Source: Streptomyces sennicomposti (GTDB taxonomy: Bacteria > Actinomycetota > Actinomycetes > Streptomycetales > Streptomycetaceae). Taken from it: a stretch of 64,000 nucleotides of DNA. This document shows positions 46,520-54,166 of this stretch, piece by piece. Made by a program: the position numbers and the translations under genes. The notes under the pieces are model-generated. The model was given only the letters and a program-made list of their open reading frames with translations. It was not told the DNA's origin and ran no database searches. Within the stretch, counting starts at the first letter, position 1; every line of letters starts with the position of its first letter. The stretch lies in contig NZ_JAIOAB010000027.1 of the NCBI RefSeq assembly GCF_019890635.1, forward strand, positions 1 through 64,000, given 5' to 3'.

Positions 46520-46833
46520 GACGGGCGGCCTCCTCGGCGAACGGCCTTGGTCGGTGCGCGCTCAGCTCTCCCGACGAAGTTATCACCCATCTGTGACCGT
46601 CGTCACGAGTACGCGATAGGGGCCGTGACAATGTGGCCGGGACCCGTCGCTTCCGGCGGCTTCGTCACAGCTCGGCGATGGCCGGGTAACGGCGGGCGCG
46701 AGAGACGGGAGCGGGGCGGCTGACGTGGGTAGTTCCGCCCGTGCCGGGGCCCGGGCGGCTCCGGGCGGAGGGCGCCGCGCACCGCCGGCGGCGGCCCCCG
46801 TACCATTCCTCACGTCGAAAGCAGGACAGCCTC
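46520..46833. other. Divergent gap between the hydratase and ATPase genes
   Basis: Within 314 bases I see the shared 13-bp operator at 46594-46606 and a possible minus-strand -10 GATAAC (46583-46578) for the hydratase operon. The rest (46620-46830) is plain GC-rich DNA leading into the next gene, with no further gene. Confidence 0.55.
46594..46606. promoter_or_regulatory. PaaX-like operator of the hydratase operon
   Basis: TGACCGTCGTCAC, within the inverted repeat GTGAC-CGTC-GTCAC. It differs at a single base from the site at 40807-40819. It covers the probable -35 region of the hydratase promoter on the minus strand. Confidence 0.6.
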
Positions 46834-47307
46834 ATGGCGACCACTGGGACGTTCTGCGTCATGAACGGACACACGGTGCCCCACTCCCCCCTTGCCTCCT
46901 GGCACGTCGCGCTGCCGCACTCGGCCGGCGCCGTGCCGGTGGCCCGCGCCCTGGTGCGTACGGCGCTGGCCGAACTGGAGCACTCGGCCGACAGCGACAC
47001 CGCGGAGCTGCTCACGGCGGAACTGGTCGCCAACGCCGTCGAGCACACGGCGGGCGGCGGGCCGATAGAACTGCTGGTGGAGCTGTTGCCGAGCGGCTGC
47101 CACGTCGAGGTGCGCGACCCGGACCCGGCGCCGCCCGGCGATCTGACCCGCCCCGACCTCACCCCGCCCGACCCGTGGCGGGAGGGCGGGCGCGGGCTGC
47201 TGCTGATCCGCGCCCTCAGCTCCTCCTGCGGGCACCGGCCCACCGGGTCGGGCAAGGCGGTGTGGTTCAGACTGCTTGCAGCTCCTGGGCTGCCGGGTCC
47301 GGCGTGA
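46834..47307 (+). CDS. ATP-binding protein, anti-sigma-factor-like histidine kinase fold
   Basis: A 157-residue GHKL-type ATPase of the HATPase_c_2/RsbW-like group that is greatly expanded in Streptomyces. After a short N-terminus, WHVALPHSAGAVPVARALVR begins the fold. The N-box LTAELVANAVEHTAGGG and the G-box EGGRGLLLIRALSSSCGH are intact. Such proteins can act as anti-sigma factors or switch kinases; no sigma factor or anti-sigma antagonist is adjacent. The ATG is preceded by AGGAC eight bases upstream. Its last 41 bases overlap the 3' end of the convergent permease gene. Confidence 0.85.
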   Translation: MATTGTFCVMNGHTVPHSPLASWHVALPHSAGAVPVARALVRTALAELEHSADSDTAELLTAELVANAVEHTAGGGPIELLVELLPSGCHVEVRDPDPAPPGDLTRPDLTPPDPWREGGRGLLLIRALSSSCGHRPTGSGKAVWFRLLAAPGLPGPA

Positions 47308-48709
47308 CCTCGGCGCCGGCCGCGAGCCGCGAGTGGCGGCGGCCGTAGAGGACGTAGACCAGCGCTCCGGCGGCGAGGAAGCCGGCGAACTGGAGCCAGG
47401 TCGACCAGCCCGTCTCGTACATCAGGTACAGGCAGCAGACGACGCCGAGCAGCGGCACCACGGGGTAGAGCGGCACCCGGAAGCTGCGCGCCAGGTCCGG
47501 CTGGCGGCGGCGCAGCGCGATCACCGCGACGTTGACGACGGCCATGGTGGCCAGGGTGCCGATGGTGCAGAGGTTGACCACCGCGTCCAGGGAGGCGAAG
47601 GCGGCGGGCAGCGCGAAGACGACGGCGACGACGAGGGTGCCGGCGACCGGCGTCGAGGTCTTCGGCGAGACCTTCTCGAAGACCCGCGGCACCAGGCCGT
47701 CCCGGGACATCGACAGCAGGATGCGGGTCTGCCCGTACATCACGGCGAGCACCACGGAGGCGATGGCGACGACCGCGCCGAAGGCGATCACCGCGCCGCC
47801 GGCGGAGGAGCCGGTGACCACGTTGACGACGTAGCTCAGCGCGGCGGGCCGGTCGCCGACCTGGCCGCCGCCGATGGCGCCGATCGCGGCGAGCGCGACC
47901 GCGCAGTACAGCAGGGTGACCACGCCGATGCAGACCAGGATGGCGAGCGGGATGTCGCGGCGGGGGTTCTTGGCCTCCTCGCCGGCGGTGGTGATGGCGT
48001 CGAAGCCGATGTAGGAGAAGAACGCGGCGGTGGTGCCCGCGCCGATGCCGCCGAGCCCGGCCGGGGAGAAGGGGGTGAGGTTGCCGTGCTTGAACGCGGT
48101 GAAGCCGATGGCGCAGAACGCGACGAGGATGACCAGCTTCAGGATCGCCATCGCGGCGGTGGCGCGGGCGCTCTCGCGCACGCCGCGCACCAGCAGCACG
48201 GCGGCCAGGGCGATCACGATGACGGCGGGCAGGTTGACGACGCCGCCGTCGCCGGGTCCCGCGGACAGGACGGCGGGCAGCTGCCATCCGGTGAGGCTGT
48301 GCAGCAGCTCGTTGACGTACTGGCTCCAGCCGACCGCGACCGCCGAGACGGAGACGCCGTACTCCAGCAGCAGGCACCAGCCGACCAGGAAGGCCGTGGA
48401 CTCGCCGAGACCGGCGTAGGCGAAGGAGTACGACGAGCCGGAGACGGGGATGGCGCCGCCCAGCTCGGCGAAGGCGAACGCGGTCAGCACGCAGGTGATC
48501 GCGGCGAGGACGAAGGAGACGACGACGGCGGGACCGGCCTGGGCGACCGAGTCGGACAGTCCGACGAAGATGCCGGTGCCGACGATCGCCCCGACGCCGA
48601 AGCAGACGAGCTGGAAGAGGCCCATCGTGCGCTTGAGGCCGTGGCCCTCGCGGTCGGCGCCGGACTCGGCCAGCAGACGCTGGGGGGACTTGATGCGGGG
48701 AGCGGGCAT
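47267..48709 (-). CDS. APC-family amino acid permease
   Basis: A 480-residue transporter with about 12 helices. The N-terminal LFQLVCFGVGAIVGTGIFVGL, the loop AFFSYIGFDAITTAGEEAKN and SMSRDGLVPRVFEKVSP define the CAT-type APC permeases; it is a paralogue of the permease at 4545-6089. Its place downstream of argF and arcA on the same strand suggests arginine or ornithine as substrate, but a 229-base gap separates it from argF, so co-transcription is uncertain. The ATG is the first of the frame. The C-terminal tail overlaps the ATPase gene on the other strand. Confidence 0.88.
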   Translation of the reverse strand: MPAPRIKSPQRLLAESGADREGHGLKRTMGLFQLVCFGVGAIVGTGIFVGLSDSVAQAGPAVVVSFVLAAITCVLTAFAFAELGGAIPVSGSSYSFAYAGLGESTAFLVGWCLLLEYGVSVSAVAVGWSQYVNELLHSLTGWQLPAVLSAGPGDGGVVNLPAVIVIALAAVLLVRGVRESARATAAMAILKLVILVAFCAIGFTAFKHGNLTPFSPAGLGGIGAGTTAAFFSYIGFDAITTAGEEAKNPRRDIPLAILVCIGVVTLLYCAVALAAIGAIGGGQVGDRPAALSYVVNVVTGSSAGGAVIAFGAVVAIASVVLAVMYGQTRILLSMSRDGLVPRVFEKVSPKTSTPVAGTLVVAVVFALPAAFASLDAVVNLCTIGTLATMAVVNVAVIALRRRQPDLARSFRVPLYPVVPLLGVVCCLYLMYETGWSTWLQFAGFLAAGALVYVLYGRRHSRLAAGAEVTPDPAAQELQAV

Positions 48710-48938
48710 GGGGGGTGTGGTGCTCGTTTCTGGTGGTGCGGGGCGATCGGGATGAGATCGCGCGACGGGCGGAATGGGTGGTTCCGCGCCGTCGGCCAGG
48801 ATACGGCCTGGTGGGGCCGTGGGACAGGGGCCGCGGGCCGCCGCTGTGGGGAGCGGAGGCGGGGCGGCGGCGGAGCCTCGGCCGGCGGGCCGGCCGAGAG
48901 GGCTTGGCGGGGCTCCGGTGGGCTTGGGTGGGCTTCGG

Positions 48939-49946
48939 TCAGGCGAGGGTGGCGACCAGGACCGCCTTGATGGTGTGCAGACGGTTCTCCGCCTCGTCGA
49001 AGACGACCGAGTGGGCCGACTCGAAGACCTCGTCGGTGACCTCCAGCGACTCCAGGCCGTACCGCGCGTGGATCTCGCGGCCGACCTTGGTGCCGAGGTC
49101 GTGGAAGGCGGGCAGGCAGTGCAGGAACTTCACGTCCGGGTTGCCGGTGGCGCGCAGCACGTCCATGGTGACCGCGTACGGCGCGAGCGCCTCGATGCGC
49201 TCCTCCCAGACCTCCTTGGGCTCGCCCATGGAGACCCACACGTCGGTGGCGACGAAGTCGGCCCCGCGCACGCCCTCCGCCACGGACTCGGTGAGGGTGA
49301 CGCGCGCACCGCTGGTCCCGGCCAGCTCCCGCGCCCGGTCGACGATCTCCGGGGCGGGCCAGTAGCTCTTGGGCGCGACCAGGCGGACGTCCATGCCGAG
49401 TAGGGCGCCGGTGATCAGGTAGGAGTTGCCCATGTTGAAGCGGGCGTCGCCGAGGTAGGCGAAGGCGATCTCGTTGAGCGGCTTGGCGGTGTGCTCGGTC
49501 ATCGTCAGCACGTCGGCGAGCATCTGGGTGGGGTGCCAGTCGTCGGTGAGCCCGTTGTAGACGGGGACGCCGGCGTGGGCGGCCAGCTCCTCGACGGCGG
49601 CCTGGCTGTCGCCCCGGAACTCGATCGCGTCGAACATCCGGCCGAGGACCCGGGCGGTGTCCTTGAAGGACTCCTTGTGCCCGATCTGCGATCCGGACGG
49701 GTCGAGATACGTGGTCGAGGCGCCCTGGTCGGCGGCGGCGACCTCGAACGCGCAGCGGGTGCGGGTCGAGGTCTTCTCGAAGATCAGCGCGATGTTCTTG
49801 CCGGTCAGGTACCGCGTCTCGGCCCCGGCCCGCTTGGCGGCCTTCAGCTCGGCGGCCAGCTCGATCAGACCGCGGAACTCCTCCCCGGTGAAGTCCAGCT
49901 CCTTGAGGAAGTGGCGGCCGGCGAGGGCGGTCGGGACTGTCGCCAT
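48939..49946 (-). CDS. argF: Ornithine carbamoyltransferase
   Basis: A 335-residue cytosolic enzyme that interconverts ornithine plus carbamoyl phosphate and citrulline. The carbamoyl-phosphate loop KTSTRTRCAFE, the HPTQ box in DDWHPTQMLADV, and the ornithine/carbamoyl motif HCLPAFHD are intact. The length and the neighbour arcA suggest the catabolic (ArcB-like) form. The ATG has no perfect ribosome site but is the only start giving the standard N-terminus. Upstream lies an AT-rich block resembling ARG boxes, so ArgR control is likely. Confidence 0.92.
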   Translation of the reverse strand: MATVPTALAGRHFLKELDFTGEEFRGLIELAAELKAAKRAGAETRYLTGKNIALIFEKTSTRTRCAFEVAAADQGASTTYLDPSGSQIGHKESFKDTARVLGRMFDAIEFRGDSQAAVEELAAHAGVPVYNGLTDDWHPTQMLADVLTMTEHTAKPLNEIAFAYLGDARFNMGNSYLITGALLGMDVRLVAPKSYWPAPEIVDRARELAGTSGARVTLTESVAEGVRGADFVATDVWVSMGEPKEVWEERIEALAPYAVTMDVLRATGNPDVKFLHCLPAFHDLGTKVGREIHARYGLESLEVTDEVFESAHSVVFDEAENRLHTIKAVLVATLA

Positions 49947-49980
49947 GGGGGCGCTCCAACGGGTGAGGGACAGAGACTCT

Positions 49981-50013
49981 GGAATTCTATACGACCGACA
50001 GAATTTCTATGCA
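49981..50013. promoter_or_regulatory. Tandem ARG-box-like sites upstream of argF
   Basis: On the minus strand TGCATAGAAATTCT (50013-50000) fits 11 of 14 positions of the ARG box TGAATWWWWATTCA. A weaker box, TCGTATAGAATTCC, lies at 49994-49981. The centres are 19 bases apart, close to the usual spacing for hexameric ArgR. The block is strikingly AT-rich for this genome. Confidence 0.55.
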
Positions 50014-50218
50014 ACAGGTATGCGAGAGGTGACTCGGCCGGGGGCCGGGTGCCGGGGCGGAGCCGCTGGAGATCGCGGGACCGCCGGGAGGCCGGGCAGG
50101 ACCGCTGGAGGACGCGGGAGCATCGGGGAGCGCGCGGAGCCGCCGGGGGTCGGCGGGGCGGGGTTTCCTCCTGGCGCCCGCCTGCCCCGCGCCGCGCCTC
50201 TCGGGTGAGGACTCGTCC

Positions 50219-51460
50219 TCAGGCGAGGCCCCGGCCGCTCACCGGGTCCCGTTCGACCGGGCAGCTCATGCAGCGGGGGCCGCCGCGGCCCCGGCCCAGC
50301 TCGCTGCCGGGGATCTCGATCACCTCGATGCCCTGCTTGCGCAGATGCGTGTTGGTGGTGGCGTTGCGCTCGTAGGCGACGACGACGCCCGGCTCGACGG
50401 CGAGGACGTTGCAGCCGTCGTCCCACTGCTCGCGCTCGGCCGCGTGCACGTCCTGGGTGGCGGTCAGCACCCGGATCTCGCTCAGCCCGAGCGCCGCGGC
50501 GATCGCCCGGTGCATGTGCTCCGGCGGGTGGTCGGTGACCTTCAGCTCGTTGTCGGCGGAGCCCGGCTCGATCGTGTACGAGCGGAGCATGCCGAGCCCC
50601 GCGTACTGGGTGAAGGTGTCGCCGTCGACCATGGTCATCACCGTGTCGAGGTGCATGAACGCGCGCCGCTTCGGCATGTCCAGCGCGACGATGGTGCGGG
50701 CCGAACCGGCGGCGAACAGCTTGTTCGCGAGCATCTCCACGGCCTGCGGGGTGGTCCGCTCGCTCATCCCGATGAGCACGGCCCCGCTGCCGATGACCAG
50801 CACGTCCCCGCCCTCGATGGTGGACGGGTAATCGGCCTGCCCCTCCGACCACACGTGGAACGGCTCGCTGCGAAAGAGCGGGTGGTAGCGGTAGATCGCC
50901 TCGAAGTGGACGGTCTCGCGCTGCCGGGCGGGCCAGCGCATCGCGTTGATGGAGACGCCGTCGTAGATCCAGGCGGAGGTGTCCCGGGTGAACAGGTGGT
51001 TGGGCAGCGGCCCGAGCAGGAAGTCGTCGAGGTCCATCACATGGAAGCGCACGGAGGCCGGCTCGGCGTGCGCCTGGAGGAACTCCCGTTTGGTCATGCC
51101 GCCGATCAGCGCCTCGGCCAGTTCCTGCGCGGGCAGGGTCTCGAAGGCGGCCCGCAGATGGTCGGTGGCGAGCGGGCCGTACTCCTTCTCGTCGAAGACG
51201 CGGTCCAGGACGAGCGACCGCGCCGACGGGTTCTCCATCGTCTCGGTCAGCAGATCGCCGAACAGGTGCACGGCGACCCCGCGGTCGCGCAGCACGTCGG
51301 CGAACCCGTCGTGCTCGGCGCGCGCCCGGCGCACCCACAGCACGTCGTCGAAGAGGAGGGCGTCCTTGTTGCTGGGGGTGAGCCTTTTGAGCTCGAGATC
51401 GGGCCGGTGCAGGATGACGCGGCGCAGCCGCCCGGCCTCGGAGTCGACATGGAATCCCAT
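50219..51460 (-). CDS. arcA: Arginine deiminase
   Basis: A 413-residue enzyme that hydrolyses arginine to citrulline and ammonia. The family blocks are all present: GRLRRVILHRPDLELKRLTP near the start, FTRDTSAWI, STIEGGDVLVIG, and HLDTVMTMVD. The C-terminal GRGGPRCMSCP carries the nucleophile, Cys397 by alignment. The ATG at 51460 has AGGA seven bases upstream; a GTG 11 codons earlier is possible. It lies 272 bases upstream of argF on the same strand. Together they make the first two steps of the deiminase pathway; a carbamate kinase gene is not in the window. Confidence 0.93.
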   Translation of the reverse strand: MGFHVDSEAGRLRRVILHRPDLELKRLTPSNKDALLFDDVLWVRRARAEHDGFADVLRDRGVAVHLFGDLLTETMENPSARSLVLDRVFDEKEYGPLATDHLRAAFETLPAQELAEALIGGMTKREFLQAHAEPASVRFHVMDLDDFLLGPLPNHLFTRDTSAWIYDGVSINAMRWPARQRETVHFEAIYRYHPLFRSEPFHVWSEGQADYPSTIEGGDVLVIGSGAVLIGMSERTTPQAVEMLANKLFAAGSARTIVALDMPKRRAFMHLDTVMTMVDGDTFTQYAGLGMLRSYTIEPGSADNELKVTDHPPEHMHRAIAAALGLSEIRVLTATQDVHAAEREQWDDGCNVLAVEPGVVVAYERNATTNTHLRKQGIEVIEIPGSELGRGRGGPRCMSCPVERDPVSGRGLA

Positions 51461-51528
51461 GCCTCCATCCTGACCACCGAACCGGGACTTCACCCACCGC
51501 TTCCCGGTTTCCGCGCCCGGTTGTTCCC

Positions 51529-51564
51529 CGCCCGGACGCCCGTACGGGTACGGGCGTCCGGGCG
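51529..51564. terminator. Terminator of the hen1-pnkp operon
   Basis: A perfect 16-bp stem (51529-51544 with 51549-51564) closes on the tetraloop CGGG. It lies 56 bases beyond the pnkp stop and 69 bases before the arcA start, so it insulates arcA. Confidence 0.92.
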
Positions 51565-51619
51565 AGGGTGCGGCCCGACGGGGCCGCAGGCGGCACCGCC
51601 GGCGGGGCTGCCTGCGGGG

Positions 51620-54166
51620 CTACAGGCGGGGGTCCACCGGCTCCGACTCCAGGGCCAGCACGGCGAACACCGCCTCGTGCACGCGCCACAGCGGCTCGCC
51701 GTCGGCGAGGCGGGCCAGGGCCTCCGCGCCGAGGGCGAACTCGCGCAGCGCCAGCGACCGCTTGTGGTTCAGGAACCGCTGCCGCAGCCGGGCGAGGTTG
51801 TCCGGCCGGGTGTACTCGGGACCGTAGATGATCCGCAGGTACTCGCGGCCGCGGCACTTGATGCCCGGCTGGACCAGCCGCCCCTGCTCGGTGCGCACCA
51901 GCGCGCCCAGCGGCTTGACGACCATGCCCTCGCCGCCGCGCCCGGTCATCTCCAGCCACCAGTCGACGCCCGCGCGGACCGACTCCGCATCCGCCGTGTC
52001 GACGTAGAGGCGGCGGGTGATCTGGAGCAGGCCGGTGGCGTCGTGGTCCACCAGCCGGTCGATCAGCGCCAGCTGCTCGTCGTGCGGGAGTTCCACGAGG
52101 CTGCGGCCCTGTGCGGCCAGGATCTGGAACGGCGCGAGCCGCACGCCGTCCAGTCCCTCGGTGGTCCAGCAGTAGCGCCGGTAGGCGGCCGTGAACGCGG
52201 CGGCGTCCTCGGCCCGCTGCCGCTGGCGGCCCAGCAACGCGGAGACGTCCACGCCCCGGGACTCCGCGGCGCTCAGCGCGGCCAGCGCGCCGGGGAAGGC
52301 GGCCCCGGCCGCCGCGCCCACCGCCGCGTACTGCCCCCGCAGCAGGCCGGCCGCCTTCAGCGACCACGGCATCAGCTCGGTGTCGAGCAGCAGCCAGTCG
52401 GTGCCGAGTTCCGTCCACAGTCCCGCGCCGGTCGCCGCCGTGCGCAGCCGGTCCAGGATCTCCTCGGTGACCTGGGGGTCGTCGAAGAAGGGGCGGCCGG
52501 TGCGGGTGTAGACCGAGCCGGTGGGACCGTCCACGCCGAAGCGGCGGCGGGCGGCGTCGGCGTCCCGGCACACCAGGACCACCGCCCGCGAGCCCATGTG
52601 CTTCTCCTCGCACACCACCCGCGCGACGCCGTCCTCCCGGTACTGGGCGAACGCCTCCCGCGGGTGCTCCAGATAGCCGTCCACCCCGGAGGTGGCGGTC
52701 GGCGCCATGGTGGGCGGCAGATACGGCAGCAGCCGCGGGTCCACCGCGAACCGGCTGATCACCTCCAGGGCCGCCGCCGCGTTCTCCTCGCGCACGGCGA
52801 CGCGGCCCGCGTGGCGGGTCTCCACCGCCCGGCGCCCGTGCACGTCGGCGAGGTCGAGCGGCCGTCCGTCGTGCCCGCCGGGCGCCGCGGTGCGCAGCGG
52901 CTTGACCGGCTCGTACCAGACGCGCTCGGCCGGTACGTCGACCAGCTCGCGCTCCGGCCAGCGCAGCGCGGTCAGCTTGCCGCCGAAGACGGCGCCGGTG
53001 TCCAGGCAGATGGTGTTGTTGAGCCAGGTGGCCTCCGGGACGGGGGTGTGGCCGTAGACCACGGCGGCCTTGCCGCGGTAGTCCTCGGCCCACGGGTAGC
53101 GCACCGGCAGGCCGAACTCGTCGGTCTCGCCGGTGGTCTCGCCGTACAGCGCGTGCGAGCGGACCCGGCCGGAGGTGCGGCCGTGGTACTTCTCCGGCAG
53201 TCCCGCGTGGCAGACCACCAGCCGGCCGCCGTCGAGGACGTAGTGGCTGACCAGGCCGTCGATGAACTCCCGTACCTCCTGCCGGAACTCCTCGCTCTCG
53301 CCGGCCATCTGCTCGATGGTCTCGGCCAGTCCGTGGGTGGGCTGGACGGCGCGGCCCTTGAGGTGGCGGCCGTACTTGTTCTCGTGGTTGCCCGGCACGC
53401 ACAGCGCGTGGCCCGACGTGACCATCGCCATCACCCGGCGCAGTACGCCCGGCGAGTCGGGCCCGCGGTCGACCAGGTCGCCGACGAAGACGGCCGTACG
53501 GCCCTCGGGGTGCACACCGTCGACGTAGCCCAGTTTGCCGAGCAGCGCCTCCAGTTCGGCGGAGCAGCCGTGGATGTCGCCGATGATGTCGAACGGGCCG
53601 GTGAGGTGGGTGAGGTCGTTGAAGCGCTTCTCGGTGACGACGGTGGCGTGCTCGACCTCCTCGACGCCCCTGAGGACGTGCACCTTGCGGAAGCCCTCCC
53701 GCTCCAGGTGGCGCAGGGAACGGCGCAGTTCGCGGACGTGCCGGTTGATCACCCGGCGGGGCAGGTCGGCGCGGTCGGTGCGGGCCGCGTTGCGCTCGGC
53801 GCACACCTCCTCGGGCACGTCGAGCACGACGGCGATGGGCAGCACGTCGTACCGCCTGGCCAGCTCGATCAGCTGCTTGCGGGCGTCGGACTGCACGCTG
53901 GTGGCGTCGACCACGGTGCGGCGGCCGGCGGCGAGGCGCTTGCCGGCGATGTAGTGCAGCACGTCGAAGGCGTCGCGGCTGGCGCTCTGGTCGTTCTCGT
54001 CGTCGCTGACCAGACCGCGGCAGAAGTCTGAGGAGATGACCTCGGTGGGCTTGAAGTGGCGGCGGGCGAAGGTGGACTTGCCCGAGCCGGAGGCCCCGAC
54101 GAGGACGACGAGGGACAGGTCGGTGACGGGCAGGACGCGCTCCCGCCGGGTGGTGGTCTCGCTCAT
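51620..54166 (-). CDS. pnkp: Polynucleotide kinase-phosphatase (Pnkp) of bacterial RNA repair
   Basis: An 848-residue three-domain RNA-repair enzyme. An N-terminal 5'-OH polynucleotide kinase has the P-loop GASGSGKST near residue 24. A central metallophosphatase (about 190-450) removes 2',3'-cyclic phosphate, with GDIHG, GDLVDRGPDS, GNHE and YGHTPVPE. The C-terminal ligase-adenylyltransferase domain has the nucleotidyl lysine, Lys522, in CEEKHMGSRAVV, and motifs EGMVVKP and IKCRGREYL. This domain order matches Clostridium thermocellum Pnkp, which seals cleaved tRNA together with Hen1. The ATG overlaps the hen1 stop in ATGA. Confidence 0.95.
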   Translation of the reverse strand: MSETTTRRERVLPVTDLSLVVLVGASGSGKSTFARRHFKPTEVISSDFCRGLVSDDENDQSASRDAFDVLHYIAGKRLAAGRRTVVDATSVQSDARKQLIELARRYDVLPIAVVLDVPEEVCAERNAARTDRADLPRRVINRHVRELRRSLRHLEREGFRKVHVLRGVEEVEHATVVTEKRFNDLTHLTGPFDIIGDIHGCSAELEALLGKLGYVDGVHPEGRTAVFVGDLVDRGPDSPGVLRRVMAMVTSGHALCVPGNHENKYGRHLKGRAVQPTHGLAETIEQMAGESEEFRQEVREFIDGLVSHYVLDGGRLVVCHAGLPEKYHGRTSGRVRSHALYGETTGETDEFGLPVRYPWAEDYRGKAAVVYGHTPVPEATWLNNTICLDTGAVFGGKLTALRWPERELVDVPAERVWYEPVKPLRTAAPGGHDGRPLDLADVHGRRAVETRHAGRVAVREENAAAALEVISRFAVDPRLLPYLPPTMAPTATSGVDGYLEHPREAFAQYREDGVARVVCEEKHMGSRAVVLVCRDADAARRRFGVDGPTGSVYTRTGRPFFDDPQVTEEILDRLRTAATGAGLWTELGTDWLLLDTELMPWSLKAAGLLRGQYAAVGAAAGAAFPGALAALSAAESRGVDVSALLGRQRQRAEDAAAFTAAYRRYCWTTEGLDGVRLAPFQILAAQGRSLVELPHDEQLALIDRLVDHDATGLLQITRRLYVDTADAESVRAGVDWWLEMTGRGGEGMVVKPLGALVRTEQGRLVQPGIKCRGREYLRIIYGPEYTRPDNLARLRQRFLNHKRSLALREFALGAEALARLADGEPLWRVHEAVFAVLALESEPVDPRL

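Noticed and set aside
53262..53954. Plus-strand frames opposite pnkp as a separate gene
   Set aside because: Ser/Arg/Thr-rich shadows of the phosphatase and kinase domains.
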